Shown piece by piece: positions 30,901 to 42,085 of a DNA stretch of 46,093 bases. Source of the stretch: Gonium pectorale (lineage: Eukaryota; Chlorophyta; Chlorophyceae; Chlamydomonadales; Volvocaceae). The notes under the pieces are model-generated. The model was not told the origin of the DNA, made no database searches, and saw nothing but the letters and a program-made list of their open reading frames with translations. A program made the translations under genes and the position numbers. Location of the stretch: assembly GCA_001584585.1 (NCBI GenBank), contig LSYV01000084.1, positions 149,223 through 195,315 on the forward strand, in the 5' to 3' direction. Numbering within the stretch: position 1 is the first letter of the stretch; every line of letters begins with the position of its first letter.

Positions 30901-33900
30901 GCAAGGCAAGCAGCATCAGGGCCGTGGCGGTGCGTGGAGCGAAGGGCACCTGCTTGGCATGCGCTACGAGCACATACGTACGCGCATAAGTGTACGGGCA
31001 GGCCACACGGGCCCGTACGCTCGTCCGGCGGGCCGACAGTCCGCGCACCCGGTAGGGAATGAGGCGAACCGCCTTCTCCTCCGCGGCGGCGGCGGCAGTG
31101 GAGTCGCGCTCCTTGCCGCGCGCTGCCGCCGCCTCCCGCAGCGCCGCCTCCTGCTCCTCGGCTGCGCGGCGGTACTCCTTGGCGGCCTCGGGCACCAGCG
31201 GCAGCACGTCGGCGCCGAAGTTGTGGGCGCGGGGGTGCTCCCGCAGCAGCTTGAGCAGGAACTGCGCAAGGGCATGCGCGCGGCCGCGGGGTCCGGCCGG
31301 GCAGCGCAGCGGGAGCAGCGTGATACCGAGCGGAAAGGGTACCGGGGTCCGGGGCGAGATGGCTGTCGGGCAGCAGGTACGGTAGAGCAAAGGGCGTTCG
31401 TTACACATCCGCGTCTGAAGCCCAATGTGCCCAATGCTCCCCCGCCCACCTGCTTGTTGAACACGTAGATGCCGCACGATGCCAGGAAGGGCGCCCCGTC
31501 CGCAAGCGCCTTGGAGTGCTCAGGACTGAGGCGCAGGGCCTGGACGGACGGGTGGGAGCGGGCGGGCCGAATGAGCTTGTGGGATGGTGGTAAGGGGTGG
31601 TGAGGTGGTGGTGATAAGGGGCATCGCACGTGCCCATACGGGTCGTTGGCCGAGGCCTCCCTGACCCCCTCGCACGCCCAGGCATTACCGAGTACGTACG
31701 CACGTGCATATTTCCCTCACCGCATCGACCCCCGGCCTGCCCGCGCCCCGCCCGGTGGCTAGGCCCCCTGCCCTCCAGCCCCCCGGCCCGACCCGGACGC
31801 CCACCTCGCGCTCTCGGGCGTTGCGGGGCTTCTCGCAGTAGTCCACCATCTCGCACGTGGCGGGGTCCACCTGCACGTACGGCAGAGTACGACCATACCT
31901 TCAGTAGACACGCACATGCTCGGCGGCGGCAGGCAAGCAAGTAAGTGCACCAGCGAGCGACGGGTGCGACGTGACCGCCGGCACGCATGGTGCGGCCGTA
32001 AGTGCCCGCTCCCCCACCCCAATATTCGCAATTCGTCCATGGCCCCCCCCGGCTTTGACGGACGTGTAACCTGTAACCTGTAGCCCCGACTGCCAGCCTT
32101 GGAATACGCAGGGTGCACCTTGTCAAGGATCAATGCCGTCATCCGGTCATCATGCGGTTGATGCCGTCGCCCGGTTGCCGATAACGGCGTGTACCCTTGG
32201 TCCGGGTCAGGGGTGTGTGCGCTCGCCGGCTGCCTGCCTGCCCGCCCGCCCGCCCGCCCGCCCGGCTGCTCGCCCGCTCGGTCCCGCCCACCTGCACGGG
32301 ACGTACGCTGCTGGCGCCCAGCCGTCGTTGTTCATTCCCCTTACCCTTCAAACCCACCTGCAGCACCCCGAGGTCGGCGACCTGGTGCTCCTGGGCGGGG
32401 TGCGTCACAATGGTGACGGCGGCGCGCTGCGGGCCATAGCCGGGGCCAGGGGGCGGGGGACAGCGGGCAGCATCCAGCAAGGCAGCAACTTGTCAACCAG
32501 CGGGCGTGGCGGGGGCCGTCGTAGTTTCAGACCTGCATCTAGGTAGGCGAACGGCTCGCTGCGGATGATGAAGCACATACAAACACGAACCAATGGGGGA
32601 AGGTAGCAGGGGAAGGCTTGCCAACAGCCTCGACGAGCAAGCTCACACCTCCAGCCTACACCCTGAAGGTGCACCCACGTCCGACTTGACCCCCGCATGC
32701 ACACTCGCTCAGCGGGCGCCTTACCTGCTCGCGGTGGTAGATGAGCAGGTTCTCAAAGTCGGCGCGGTACAGCTGGTCCGCGGGGAGGATCAGCACGTTC
32801 TCGATCTGTATGCGGGCACGTACGGCACACGGACGGCAGCAGCATGCGTGTATGAGTCTGTGGCAGGCATAGTGCAGGCCATACGTTTTTTTGCAGGCAT
32901 AGTCTGTGGCAGGCCGTCCGTGGCAGGCATAGTGCCATACGCCATGCGTGTGTGCGACGTCGTACTCGCAGCAGCTCGTTGACGCATGGGTCGCTCGACA
33001 ACGACCAGGGAGGGCGCTCGGCAGCCAACGAGGCCTCGTGCGGGGCTGCAGCCAGACCCAGGTATCACATCGCTAGGTGGTACGGCATGCTGCGGTGCTA
33101 GTAGTACGGCACACGTACGTTGCGCAGCTTGGGGTTCTCGAGCACCCACGACATGAGCCGGACCGCGTCCGCGTTGCCCTCCGACCAGCGGGCGCCGCCG
33201 GGGTACTGCGTGGTGGCCAGCACCTGCGAGCAAGGCAACATACAGCGTAGGGATGCAGCAGCATTGCCCTGTCGGCGTCGGCTAGCAGGCCTGCAGAGCA
33301 AAGCGACCCGCGGGTCGCAGTGTTGCGCCCGAAGGCCTTGTGCACTTGCCAACGCCCTGTTAGCCAGCGGCAGGACGGGCGGCAGGAGCAAACGGGCCTG
33401 GGCGTGGGACAACACGCGGATAGGGGGCTTGCGGAGTCCACGAGCTCTGCCGATACCGATGTTCTCCGCACTTCTTCAGTTTATGACGTTTGACGTATTC
33501 ACGCGCGCGCACTGCGCACCGCACCTCGATGAACCCGTCACCGCCGATGGGGACGCCGTCGCCTAGCCCATAGGCCCGAGTGATGTATCTGCGGTGGGTT
33601 AGGTCCAGGACACGAGCCCGGGAGAGTCTGGCGATCTGTTGCAAAGCTGTTACGTTATTTATCGGTAGTATACTGTACAGCAGGGGCGCATGTTGAGGCG
33701 ACCGAACAGTACTTTGGCGCTGGGTAGGGATCGAGAATGGCAGGTCCGCCCCTTGTATGGGAGCCCGGCACACGCCCCAGCACACTGTTCACCGGTTGAG
33801 GCTCTGGCTGTTGTACTGCGTCAGCACGTAGATCTTGTTGATGGTGCCGTGCAGGCAGTTGGTCATGGGGATGTCGATCAGCCTGTGTGCACGGAGGAAA

Positions 33901-35168
33901 CAGAGACCAGTCGTCATTGCGGGCGGGCCTGCCCCGTAAGGTACCAGTACGTACGGCGGCAGTGCGCGCGGCGGCAGTCTGTACCCCAGTACCGGTGTTC
34001 GGCTTCACGGTGCAATGCCACACAACCCAGCGGTGCATGAGCTCTCCTCGCAGGCACATGCGTACGCGGCGGGGGCATCGGGACGTGAGCTGCTGCTCGC
34101 CGGGCCACGTCCCAGCAACTAGCACCAACGCCCTACCCCCCCCCAACGGCAGAGTGCCTCTACCTGCTGCTTTTGGAGCGTGCAGCCCCGGACCCCTTCC
34201 CTGTTCCCTCTTTGCCTATCTAGTATCCAACCCATCCCGCGGAGCACGGCTGCCCTCCCGCCCGCACGCCCTCCCGCCCGCCCGCACCGGTAGCTGCCCC
34301 CAACGGGGACAGCGGGCAGCGCGCGCTTTTGCGTCAGCGGAAACAGCCGCCGGTCGCTCTCCCCGCCGCCCAGGATGAGCGCCACCGTGCTGGCGCGCGG
34401 GCTAGGGGGAGGGAACTCTGCGGGCGGCGGGGACGACCGGGCGGGGAGGGGCGCGAGGAAGGGAAGCGAGGGACGGATGGAAGGCGGGCGGTGAAGCAAT
34501 GAGCCAATGACACGATAGGCCCGCAGCGGACGGCAAAGCGATGCCCAGGGCTTGGCCGCAGCGCGTGAGATCAGGGGAGGAGGGGAGGAAGGGGCCTGAT
34601 TTCTAGCAGGGCAACGCAACGCAACGGGCCCACGGGGCTGGGCACAGGTGTGGAAAGGCCAGCGCCTTACTGCATTGCCTGCCGCCGTGCTACCCGCACC
34701 CTTAGGACGGCCGCACATACCCCTGAGGCCCACGCAGAAACCCACAGCTGCACATTTTGCGCAGTGACACACACGCTCGGCGCACTCGTTCACGGCTGGG
34801 CACTCACTGGGCTCCTTGTAGAGCTGGGGCTCCGTGGTGCCTCGCCGAATGGGCGACATGTGGCTGCGCGGGGGGCGCCTGCAGCTCATGCCCGGCTGGT
34901 GCTCGGCACCACGCTCCGCCGTGGTGGCCGCGCCCCTTTCCTTGTCCTTGGCATCGGCATTGCTGTCCGGCGGCTTGTCTTCGCGAAACGCGACGACGCG
35001 GAGAGCTGTCGTCGCCGCGCGTCGCACGCGCCCGCCGCTGCCGGCGGTGCGGCAGCGCCTAGTGCCAGCACCGCGAATGGGAGGCGAGAGGCGATCGGGC
35101 AATGATCTTGGTAGTTGAAGACGGCTGTTGCCGAAAGCGCGGCTGCCGCAGCAGATCTGGTGCAGCAT
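27928..35168 (-). CDS. ADP-glucose pyrophosphorylase large (regulatory) subunit homologue
   Basis: Sixteen exons, minus strand: 35168-34808, 34417-34288, 33882-33793, 33588-33525, 33223-33119, 32805-32725, 32426-32358, 31870-31805, 31539-31450, 31261-31049, 30547-30413, 30089-29963, 29477-29413, 28975-28909, 28613-28506, 28031-27928. The phases close to 1875 bases, 624 residues. AGPase makes ADP-glucose from glucose-1-phosphate and ATP, the committed step of plastid starch synthesis. Residues 1 to about 100 form a basic transit peptide. LILGGG (134-139), [34 protein letters not shown] (258-264), EKP (313-315) and YWADVG (432-437) mark the nucleotidyltransferase. [17 protein letters not shown] and KNARIGRN belong to the left-handed beta-helix domain. 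IPMTNC, TQYPG and the ending resemble plant large subunits more than small ones. Odd points: RAKPAVP is RALPAVP, GGGxGT is altered, and a charged insertion occupies about 377-417. The role is inferred to be regulatory, needing a catalytic small subunit not in this window. Confidence 0.93.
32036..32083 (+). repeat. Dispersed repeat element, copy B (inside an AGPase intron)
   Basis: Matches 22687-22739 from TCCATGGCCCCC through CTTTGACGGACGT to two CTGTAAC-type units. It lies in AGPase intron 7. The TGTAA motifs are on the plus strand, antisense to the AGPase transcript. Confidence 0.85.
32854..32945 (+). repeat. Internal direct repeats (TGGCAGGCATAGTGC) in an AGPase intron
   Basis: Within AGPase intron 5, the words GTCTGTGGCAGGC and GGCAGGCATAGTGC followed by CCATACG recur two or three times over 90 bases, with a short T run between them. 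This is a degenerate local duplication. Confidence 0.8.
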
Positions 35169-36628
35169 TCCGGAAGGGAGGCTTCGCAAATGCGGACAGA
35201 GCTCGTGGCCTCCAAAACGCGTAGATGCCGGGAAATGGGCAACGTCTAACTATCGAGGAAATAGCGCCAATGATTAAAAGCGATGAAGAAGTACGTGTTG
35301 ATGACGCAGAACTGCAGTATCCACATTAAGGTCTGTCCGCATCCTGTGTAGAAGATCAGATACGTTCAGCGCTATCGCCGACCATAACGCGCAGTGAATG
35401 CACGCTCACCTAGGTTAAGGGTGCTCGGGGGCAAAAGATGCGTCGTGCTCTGCGACTGGAGGCTTTATCATTGAAAGCCCAGTGCCACTTATGGACGGGA
35501 TACGGTGCAGAAGTTGTGGTCAGATCGCAGACGCGAGGGACAGGCGTCGACCCGTGGGTCAGTTGGCCATTTCACCGGTGCTGGCCGGATGCGGGAGCGT
35601 TTCTTGACTGGACGGTAAATTATTGAATACGGCTCCAATGTGCAGGGGACTCTCCGTGAACTCATTGTTACTTACGTGAGGGTGGGGGCGGTTGGGCATG
35701 GGTCGAATGATGACTTGCGAGCAAGCTATTGGCGTAGCTACCCCCTACATGCTGTAGGAACCGTGCTCAGCATGCCTGTCAACATCAGACACGAAATATT
35801 TCTGGATGGTGTAAAGCTCTCACTAATACGGGTGGTAGGGATGGGTCAAAACACCGTGCGGGTCGGTCCATGCGGGTCGATGCTACATGACCCAGAGGCA
35901 GATAAATGTCATTAATGCAACACATTCAATGCCCAATCAGACTGTTGTGAGCTTGCTGATGAGAAGGGCGACGCATTACTTACGGTGAAAACACCCAGCT
36001 ACTGCGCGAGGGACGCCCTAGGACGACAACATCTGCCAGCAAGGACGACGAAACTCTATTCATATGGTACATACCGTTGCGAGCTTGACCAGGCAGTTTG
36101 CGACAGTTGATGGCATTCTGCGCTTGACTCGTGGAATACTCTTTGATCCATGCGTTTGTGTATAACAGGGTCTATTCAATGTACATCGCTCCTTGTTGAC
36201 GTTCTTGGGCCGTAACTAGCATGTGCGCGGCGCGTCCTTGCCCCACGCGACCTGGTTATAGCAGACTAGGTTTGATGAAGGATGCCAGTAAGGTGTATGG
36301 AGTGTCCCTCTTGCGCCCTATCAAAGCTCGACTGGATCCTTGGATTGGCTCGCCGAGGTCTGGCACGGGTGCTCACGGGTTTTCCAACCGCCCCAAAGCG
36401 CTTCTTCCGCTTGATGCTTGTCCACTACTGAGCAGTGACGATTGCTTTGGTCCATAATACGGGCAGCCGTTGAGGAAAAAAGCAACTGTCAGCCGGTGCA
36501 TTAGCCGATTCCCTTGCGCTACACTACCGTTGTCCCGTCGGGCGCGCTGCGAACAGCGAAGGTGCCCCAAAGGAGAGCGTTCGTGCGCTTGGCCGCCTGC
36601 CAGCCATACACAGCCATCGCCTGGGCAC
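35169..36628. other. Divergent promoter region, AT-richer, no gene seen
   Basis: 1.46 kb between the AGPase start (minus) and the KH gene start (plus). About 35230-36200 is the least GC-rich part of the window. Open frames of 60-90 codons occur but have irregular composition. From about 36360 to the KH start the sequence is alignable by eye with 41830-42085, so this is the conserved promoter/5' UTR of the duplicated gene. A palindrome GACCCGTGGGTC lies at 35549-35560. Confidence 0.5.
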
Positions 36629-39600
36629 ATGGCTCACTCTGCAACGGTGTACCTTGAGGGCATCCTCAGCGCTGGAGGGGTGATTGGCAAGGGCGGCTGG
36701 AACGTCAAGTACCTGGGCAGGCAGTCGGGCGCACGGTTCGACGTGAACGACGAGCGGGTGGTCATTAGCGGCCCGAGCCAGAGTGCCGTTCAGACAGCCA
36801 GGCGGCTGCTGCAGGCGCAGCTCGATGCAAATGCGAGTCTTGGTAAGCGGCTTTTTTGTAAGGCCGTTCCATGTTCCCGTAAACCTTCGTTATGCATGGG
36901 CTCCATCCGCCCGGTAGATTGGAAGGCCGTACTGGGTCTGCTCAATCTGCTGGCACCTCTAGGGTGCGGCTGGATCCGTGCGACGCGTTGTGCAGCGTAT
37001 GGATTGCGCGTGCCCTGCGTGCCTGCCCCACTGCGCCCTGTCTGCGGAATAATGATGTTGCTCGACGAGCGCGCTGGCAAGCCTACGTGCGAGAGGTGCG
37101 AGGAGGCAGGGCGCGCGCATCGTAGGGGCTGGTGCCTTGCACGCGCTCGCCGCTGCAACAACCTGTCATCCCATGCTGTGCATGCCATGCAGGAGCGCCC
37201 TGGCTATCTCAACCTCCTCCCTTCCGGTAATCCCATTGGAAACCCAGGAGCTTTCGTGTGCAGCCTTTACTGTACTCACACCTTTGTTGCACCCAGGCGC
37301 CGCACTCGCCTTCCCCTCCCTGACGCAGCCAGCCCGGCCTACCCGCAACCGCTTTGGGTGGACTACGTGCTCCTGGAAAGCGGCTGTGGGGCCGGAGGGC
37401 ATGTTGCGTTCCAGTCCCGGAACGGTGAGAACTCCATCGCAAGCAGGTGTAAGGCTTTCTGGTTAACTCGCTCGGGGGATCGTGCACACGTGCCCGACGT
37501 GAGGGACGTGGTTGCCCTGAACTAACAACGCACTCTAGTCGCGCCGTGCTAGCCGTCACAGTGCGTACGAACCCTAGCCAGGCTGTACGTAAACACCGAT
37601 TCGTTGCTCGATACGACGCTTTTCGCTTGTGACGCCATCTAACGCTTGCACCACACCTGTACCGCACGCACATGTACGACGCAGACGAGCAGTCCCGCGC
37701 AACTGGTCGCCGCGAGCAGCTGTACGTCCTCACCAAGCCCCAGACCGTCGAGGGTGACCGGCTCAGCAGAAGTGGAACCAGCAGCGGCTACGGAGCTGAG
37801 GCTGATGTGCTGGCGTCCCTGATCGGCGGCCTTAACTTGCGGGGCAGGGGCGGCAGCGGGGCCGCCTCTTCCAAGGGCAAGGTGGGTCGTGAGTCCCAGG
37901 ATCTCCAGCAGACAGAAAGGCAGGTCGCGCCTGGAGTAGGCGTAGTTGAGGAGGATCGCGTGTGCACGCGGCGCCATATGGCGCAGCCGGCAATGCCGCT
38001 TGCTGGCAGCGCGGGTGACGCGTCGCGTACAGGGCCTTTCTTTGGTTACGTGCCCGGGTGGTTGAAGCTAATCGTGCATCCTAGCCATTGCAAGGCGAGA
38101 ATCACCTCTCGTCAATCGACGAATTTCATGTGGCCATTGCTGGCCCCTTTTCTCCATGCCGTCAGGCGACCGTGTCTTTCCACCCGGAAGCGGTCCTCAA
38201 AGGCGGTCAGCAGGGCGGCCCCGTCGCGCGCGCCCTGAACGATGCGGCCTGCACCGCGGCGCGCAACATGCCGGCGTTCGACGTCCTCAAGATCCGCCTC
38301 AACCTAGGTGAGTGCTCGCTCAGGGCTGCGCAAGTACGGCACGGCATGTACGGCAGGCGCTCAGCATGCTCGCCAACAGGTAGGACGGCTTGCGCCTTAC
38401 TAGCCCGAGTGAGCTGGGTCGGCTTGGCGGGCGCTTGCGTTGCCGCGCCCGCAATGCTGTCAACGCAACGCAACACGTGCACCGCATATTGGATTTGGGC
38501 CTTCCGTGCCGAAGGCGCTTGTGTTGTGTGCACCTATGCACCTAGACACCACCCAAGCTGCTTTCCGACCACATCTAGTGTGCTTGACCAGCGCGTTTAC
38601 CTTGGAACCTGCGCAGGTAAGCAGTACTTCTTCAACCTTGAGGGTCTGGAGCACCGGGCCGAGGTTGCCCTGGCGGACATCCAGGTGCGTGCGTTCATGA
38701 GCGTGCGCGTGCGAATAGGTAGCCGGTGCTCCTTCATGCTGGTTCAGCCGCAGGGTTCGTGCTTTGCTTGGCATACGTCCAGGCCTGTGGTGACACCGCA
38801 GTGCCTTCCCAGCGCGGCTAACGCAACGCCGCCAGCCCATGATGTCAACGTGCCATTGTGAATCATCCTGTGAGTACACTGCTCTTCGGCAACCTCCACT
38901 GGTGCAACGCTGACCGCAAACGGACCCCCCAGGGCCTTGACAGCGGCAGTGGCAGGGACAAGAAGTCGCAGTCCGTGTTCAGCAACTGCGTGCCGGCCGC
39001 CACCGTCCCGCGGGTCAGCGACTGGCTCACCACGCGCATGGGCTTCGTTCTGGTGGACAGCAAGGCCAGCGCCACGGTGCACGTCATCGACCAGACGCTC
39101 AACGTGCACTACGCCGTCGCGCTGACGCTACCGGAGGGGTAGGCATCAGACCGAGAGGGTACCCCGATAGCCCTCTCCCCACTCAAGGCGGCGTGCGGAG
39201 CTCAGCTTACCCTCGCACCCCATGAGCACCCGGTCATGCGACCTTTTCTTGTCTCCCCGTCCTCCCGTTGCGGCGCATCATCCATATACAAGCTAGCTTG
39301 ATTGTGGCTGCAATGATGTGATTGTGTGCACGGCAAGGAAGGCCTCTTTTGCGCCAAACAGGCTTGCACCCCGGCCCTCAGTCCCTGCTTGTCGTCCTGT
39401 CGTGCGTGATGTGCGCGCGCGTCCATGCTTGTACGGCAGATCCACCTGCAGCAGCGGCTCCCGTGTGTCGCTGCGCAAGGTCAAGAGCTCGTCCACGCGC
39501 TGCCACTACACCACCTTGCTGGCCGGACCCAAAGGACTGGACCTGCGGGTGAAGCTTATGGGGCAGCAGCGCGAGTTGCATGTAGGTGTTGCATATGCAG

Positions 39601-40741
39601 GCATGTTATGTGCCCTCTGTGGACAATCTAGTCTGTCTGTGTGCACATCAACTCAAGGTCCCCGCTGCTGCACGCGTAAGACGCATGTCGCAACCGCGTG
39701 GAATAGCGCATTTGCTTGGCGTCCAGTGCACTCAATGATGAGAGCTGTCCGCCAGAACTATTACGGCAATGTTGACCGATTGGCGCCTACCCGGCGGTCG
39801 TCTGAGATGCCGCAGGACGGAACGTCCCGGTCGGTGGCGGACGCCGTGGTGTCGGGCTGCAACGCGGTTGGATACGACTCGTTCGCGGCGTCGGGCGGCC
39901 GCTCGCACCTGCCGCGCAGCATGGTCGTGGACGTGTCCCGCAAGAAGCGCAAGCAGGTCTACGAGGGCGAGATCCAGGTGTGCGCGCTCCTTACTTGCAT
40001 ACGGGTAGACATCCCAGGCTGCGAAGCAGTCACAATCTCTGCCGATTGCGCTCGTCAGGCGAGGCAAATGTCGTCGTCCAGAACCAAGGTAATGGTCTCG
40101 CTCGGCCGTCACGTGTGTGCGAGAAGTCCGCATACGTGTCCGCCGAGAGTGCCCATTACCTTGATACACATGCTCGCCGAAAAGCGTGCCTAAAGCAGTG
40201 CCGCGGTACGCACGTGCGCAAGGTGTCGGTCCCACGCACTCCTGTGTGCCCCATCCGTCGGCCCCCGCATACACTCGCATAGGCTTCCTCGAGCTACCGG
40301 CTGCGGCTCAAACTGTCGGTCGTGAACCTGGAGGACAAGGACGGCCGCCGTACAGAGATAACAGGTACGTCGGGCTCTGGGGTCGGTTCACTGGCACGAG
40401 CCCGCCCTCACTGCTTGCCCGTATCAAGTGCTGCGGGCCTGCCTTCGCCAATAACAGGTTGGCGAGGGCAGGCCTGCAGCACTTGATACGTATGAATGGC
40501 CACCCGCATGTATGTGCGGACTATCTATACATGCAACCCGCATGTGCGCATGCCCTCAATCTCCTTGTCAGGCACCATGCCCGACATCGATCGCACGGTG
40601 GCCGAGGTGCTGTCCTCACGGGGCGGTGACAGTGACGGTGGCGACCGTGGGAGCGACGGCGGCTGGGCCTCCGACTGCCTGACAGCGCTGTCCGAGTTCC
40701 TGGACGAGCTCAACACCGTCCTGCTGACCGCTACACGCTAG
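36629..40741 (+). CDS. KH-domain RNA-binding protein of unknown family, intact copy
   Basis: Ten exons: 36629-36842, 37329-37424, 37685-37881, 38166-38307, 38617-38684, 38933-39138, 39452-39581, 39816-39977, 40283-40364, 40572-40741. All phases close: 1467 bases, 488 residues. Residues 1-70 are a KH domain: a beta strand (ATVYLEG), VIGKGGWNVKYL with the RNA-gripping GxxG loop (GKGG, 20-23), GARFDV, then RVVISG and a final helix. KH domains bind short single-stranded RNA or DNA. The rest matches no family I know. It has a Gly/Arg patch (LRGRGGSG), an FDVLKIRLNLGKQYFFNLEG block, a VSDWLTTRMGFVLVD...HVIDQTL block, a basic VSRKKRKQVYEGEIQ segment that could be a nuclear signal, and a SYRLRLKLSVVNLEDKDG strand. 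The C-terminus is Asp/Gly-rich before a LTALSEFLDELN helix. Matching splice phases in the downstream duplicate support every junction except the last. Confidence 0.82.
40421..40489 (+). repeat. 31-bp inverted repeat (hairpin) in KH gene intron 9
   Basis: The left arm 40421-40451 (GTATCAAGTGCTGCGGG...) pairs with the right arm 40459-40489 with only two mismatches around a 7-base loop (TAACAGG). In RNA this would form a stable stem of about 31 pairs. The duplicate gene's intron 9 keeps the right arm but has lost most of the left. Confidence 0.9.
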
Positions 40742-41381
40742 TGAGCGGCGACGCAGCAGGCTGGCTATAAGTTGCAGTTTTCGGTTGTGCACCGGTAGGC
40801 GGCTGTCGTCATGTTGGGATCCGTGCTGGCCGTTTTCCCGCGCAGCGCGTCGCCGCCAGCGGTCCCTTGATCAGTCCTACGCCGACCTCCGTGTACGTAT
40901 CGAGATGTTGCGTGGGTCTCTTAGATGCCGAAGTGTCTAAGGGTGTAGATGCGTACCGGGGTGCATGCATGGGGCTGGGTTCCCTGGGTGTTTCGCTGCG
41001 GGTGACGAGATGAGTGAGATGCATGGAAGGTTGCACACGTACGGCTTTATCATCCGTCTGGCGAGGAGAGGCGGTCGCAAGCTATCCATGTAGCAAATGC
41101 TCTCGATGGCGGGCTATCTTCTGTCCTCCCTGCTCAGATTTTGTGCAGCCAGACATAACCGCTGTCTCAAACAAGTATAGGGACATAGACTAGGAATAGC
41201 TTTGCCTTTGAGCGAAGCGGCAGTTGACGACAGCTGGTATCGTTTTGCGCTCCTATCGCGGGATACCATCCTCATCGTAGCTTGTGAGGAGCGTACAATG
41301 AGGTCTATTCAAGTCGCCTCATACCACGGAGAGGGGACCAGCAGGGTCACCCTGCGACCGCTGTTGCGTTCGCTAATTTTA

Positions 41382-41386
41382 TGTAA
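41382..41386 (+). promoter_or_regulatory. Possible TGTAA polyadenylation signal of the intact KH gene
   Basis: First clear plus-strand TGTAA seen after the stop at 40741, about 640 bases downstream. Confidence 0.3.
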
Positions 41387-41424
41387 CTTTCCAGCAACGT
41401 AGGGAAACGGGTCGGCTGTTGCGG

Positions 41425-41655
41425 GTTGCCTACGCAGTGGCCCTTGCTCGTTAGCGCGCTTCTCGCTCGCTGTTATGTGTGTAGGTGCCGCAGAAACTTC
41501 AAGCGCCCTGAACGGCCATGTGTGTGCGACGCTGCACTGCTGCAAACGGTGCGGCCCCTTGGGAGGCTGCGGGACGTCCCGCCGTCCCACGGGTCGGCTG
41601 GGAGGCGAATTTGCGAGTTGCCTACGCGGTGGCCCTTGCTCGTTAGCGCGCTTCT
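41425..41655 (+). repeat. 39-bp direct repeat pair, 192 bases apart
   Basis: 41425-41463 and 41617-41655 share GTTGCCTACGC[A/G]GTGGC and onward through the TTCT at 41463/41655 with one difference. A CGGGTCGGCTG word about 17-27 bases upstream of each extends the similarity. Confidence 0.9.
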
Positions 41656-42085
41656 AATTAATGGAGGATGCAGGAGGGAAACGCCCAGGAGCGGCGGTGC
41701 GTGGATGTCTCCCCTCGTGAACGTCTCCCCAGGCCAGCGGGCGCGCCCTCGGAGACTGGGGGGACGTAAGCCCAGTCGGATGTGTGGAGTATTCGTCGGC
41801 GCCTAATGAGTCACCTTACATTGGCTCACACGGGTCTGGCACGGGTGCCTCACGGGCACGCTCACAGGTTCGTGCGACCGCCCCAAAGCCTCCTTGCGCT
41901 TGACGCTTGTTAGCTCCCAAACAGTGAAGATTGCTTTGAAACCATCTAAAGGGCAGCCATCTGAATCAAGCAACTGCCAGTCTCGCATTGGGAGATTCCC
42001 GTTCGCGAGACTACCAATCGTCCCATCGGGCTCGGTGCGACGAGCGGGCCCGCCCGCAAGCCCTACACAGGCAACGCCCGTTCAC

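Larger units (their letters stand above)
40742..42085. other. Region between the KH gene copies
   Basis: 1.34 kb holding the 3' UTR of the intact copy and, from about 41830, the duplicated promoter of the second copy. It contains a 39-bp direct repeat pair (see separate entry). Open frames are short and unsupported. Confidence 0.5.

Noticed and set aside
35640..35915. 91-codon frame in the AGPase/KH intergenic region
   Set aside because: AT-richer composition unlike genes in this window, and no homologous counterpart upstream of KH copy 2.
40365..40571. Intact transposon in KH intron 9
   Set aside because: Only an inverted repeat of 31 bp with a 7-base loop was seen. There is no target-site duplication or coding capacity, so it is reported as a hairpin rather than a transposon.
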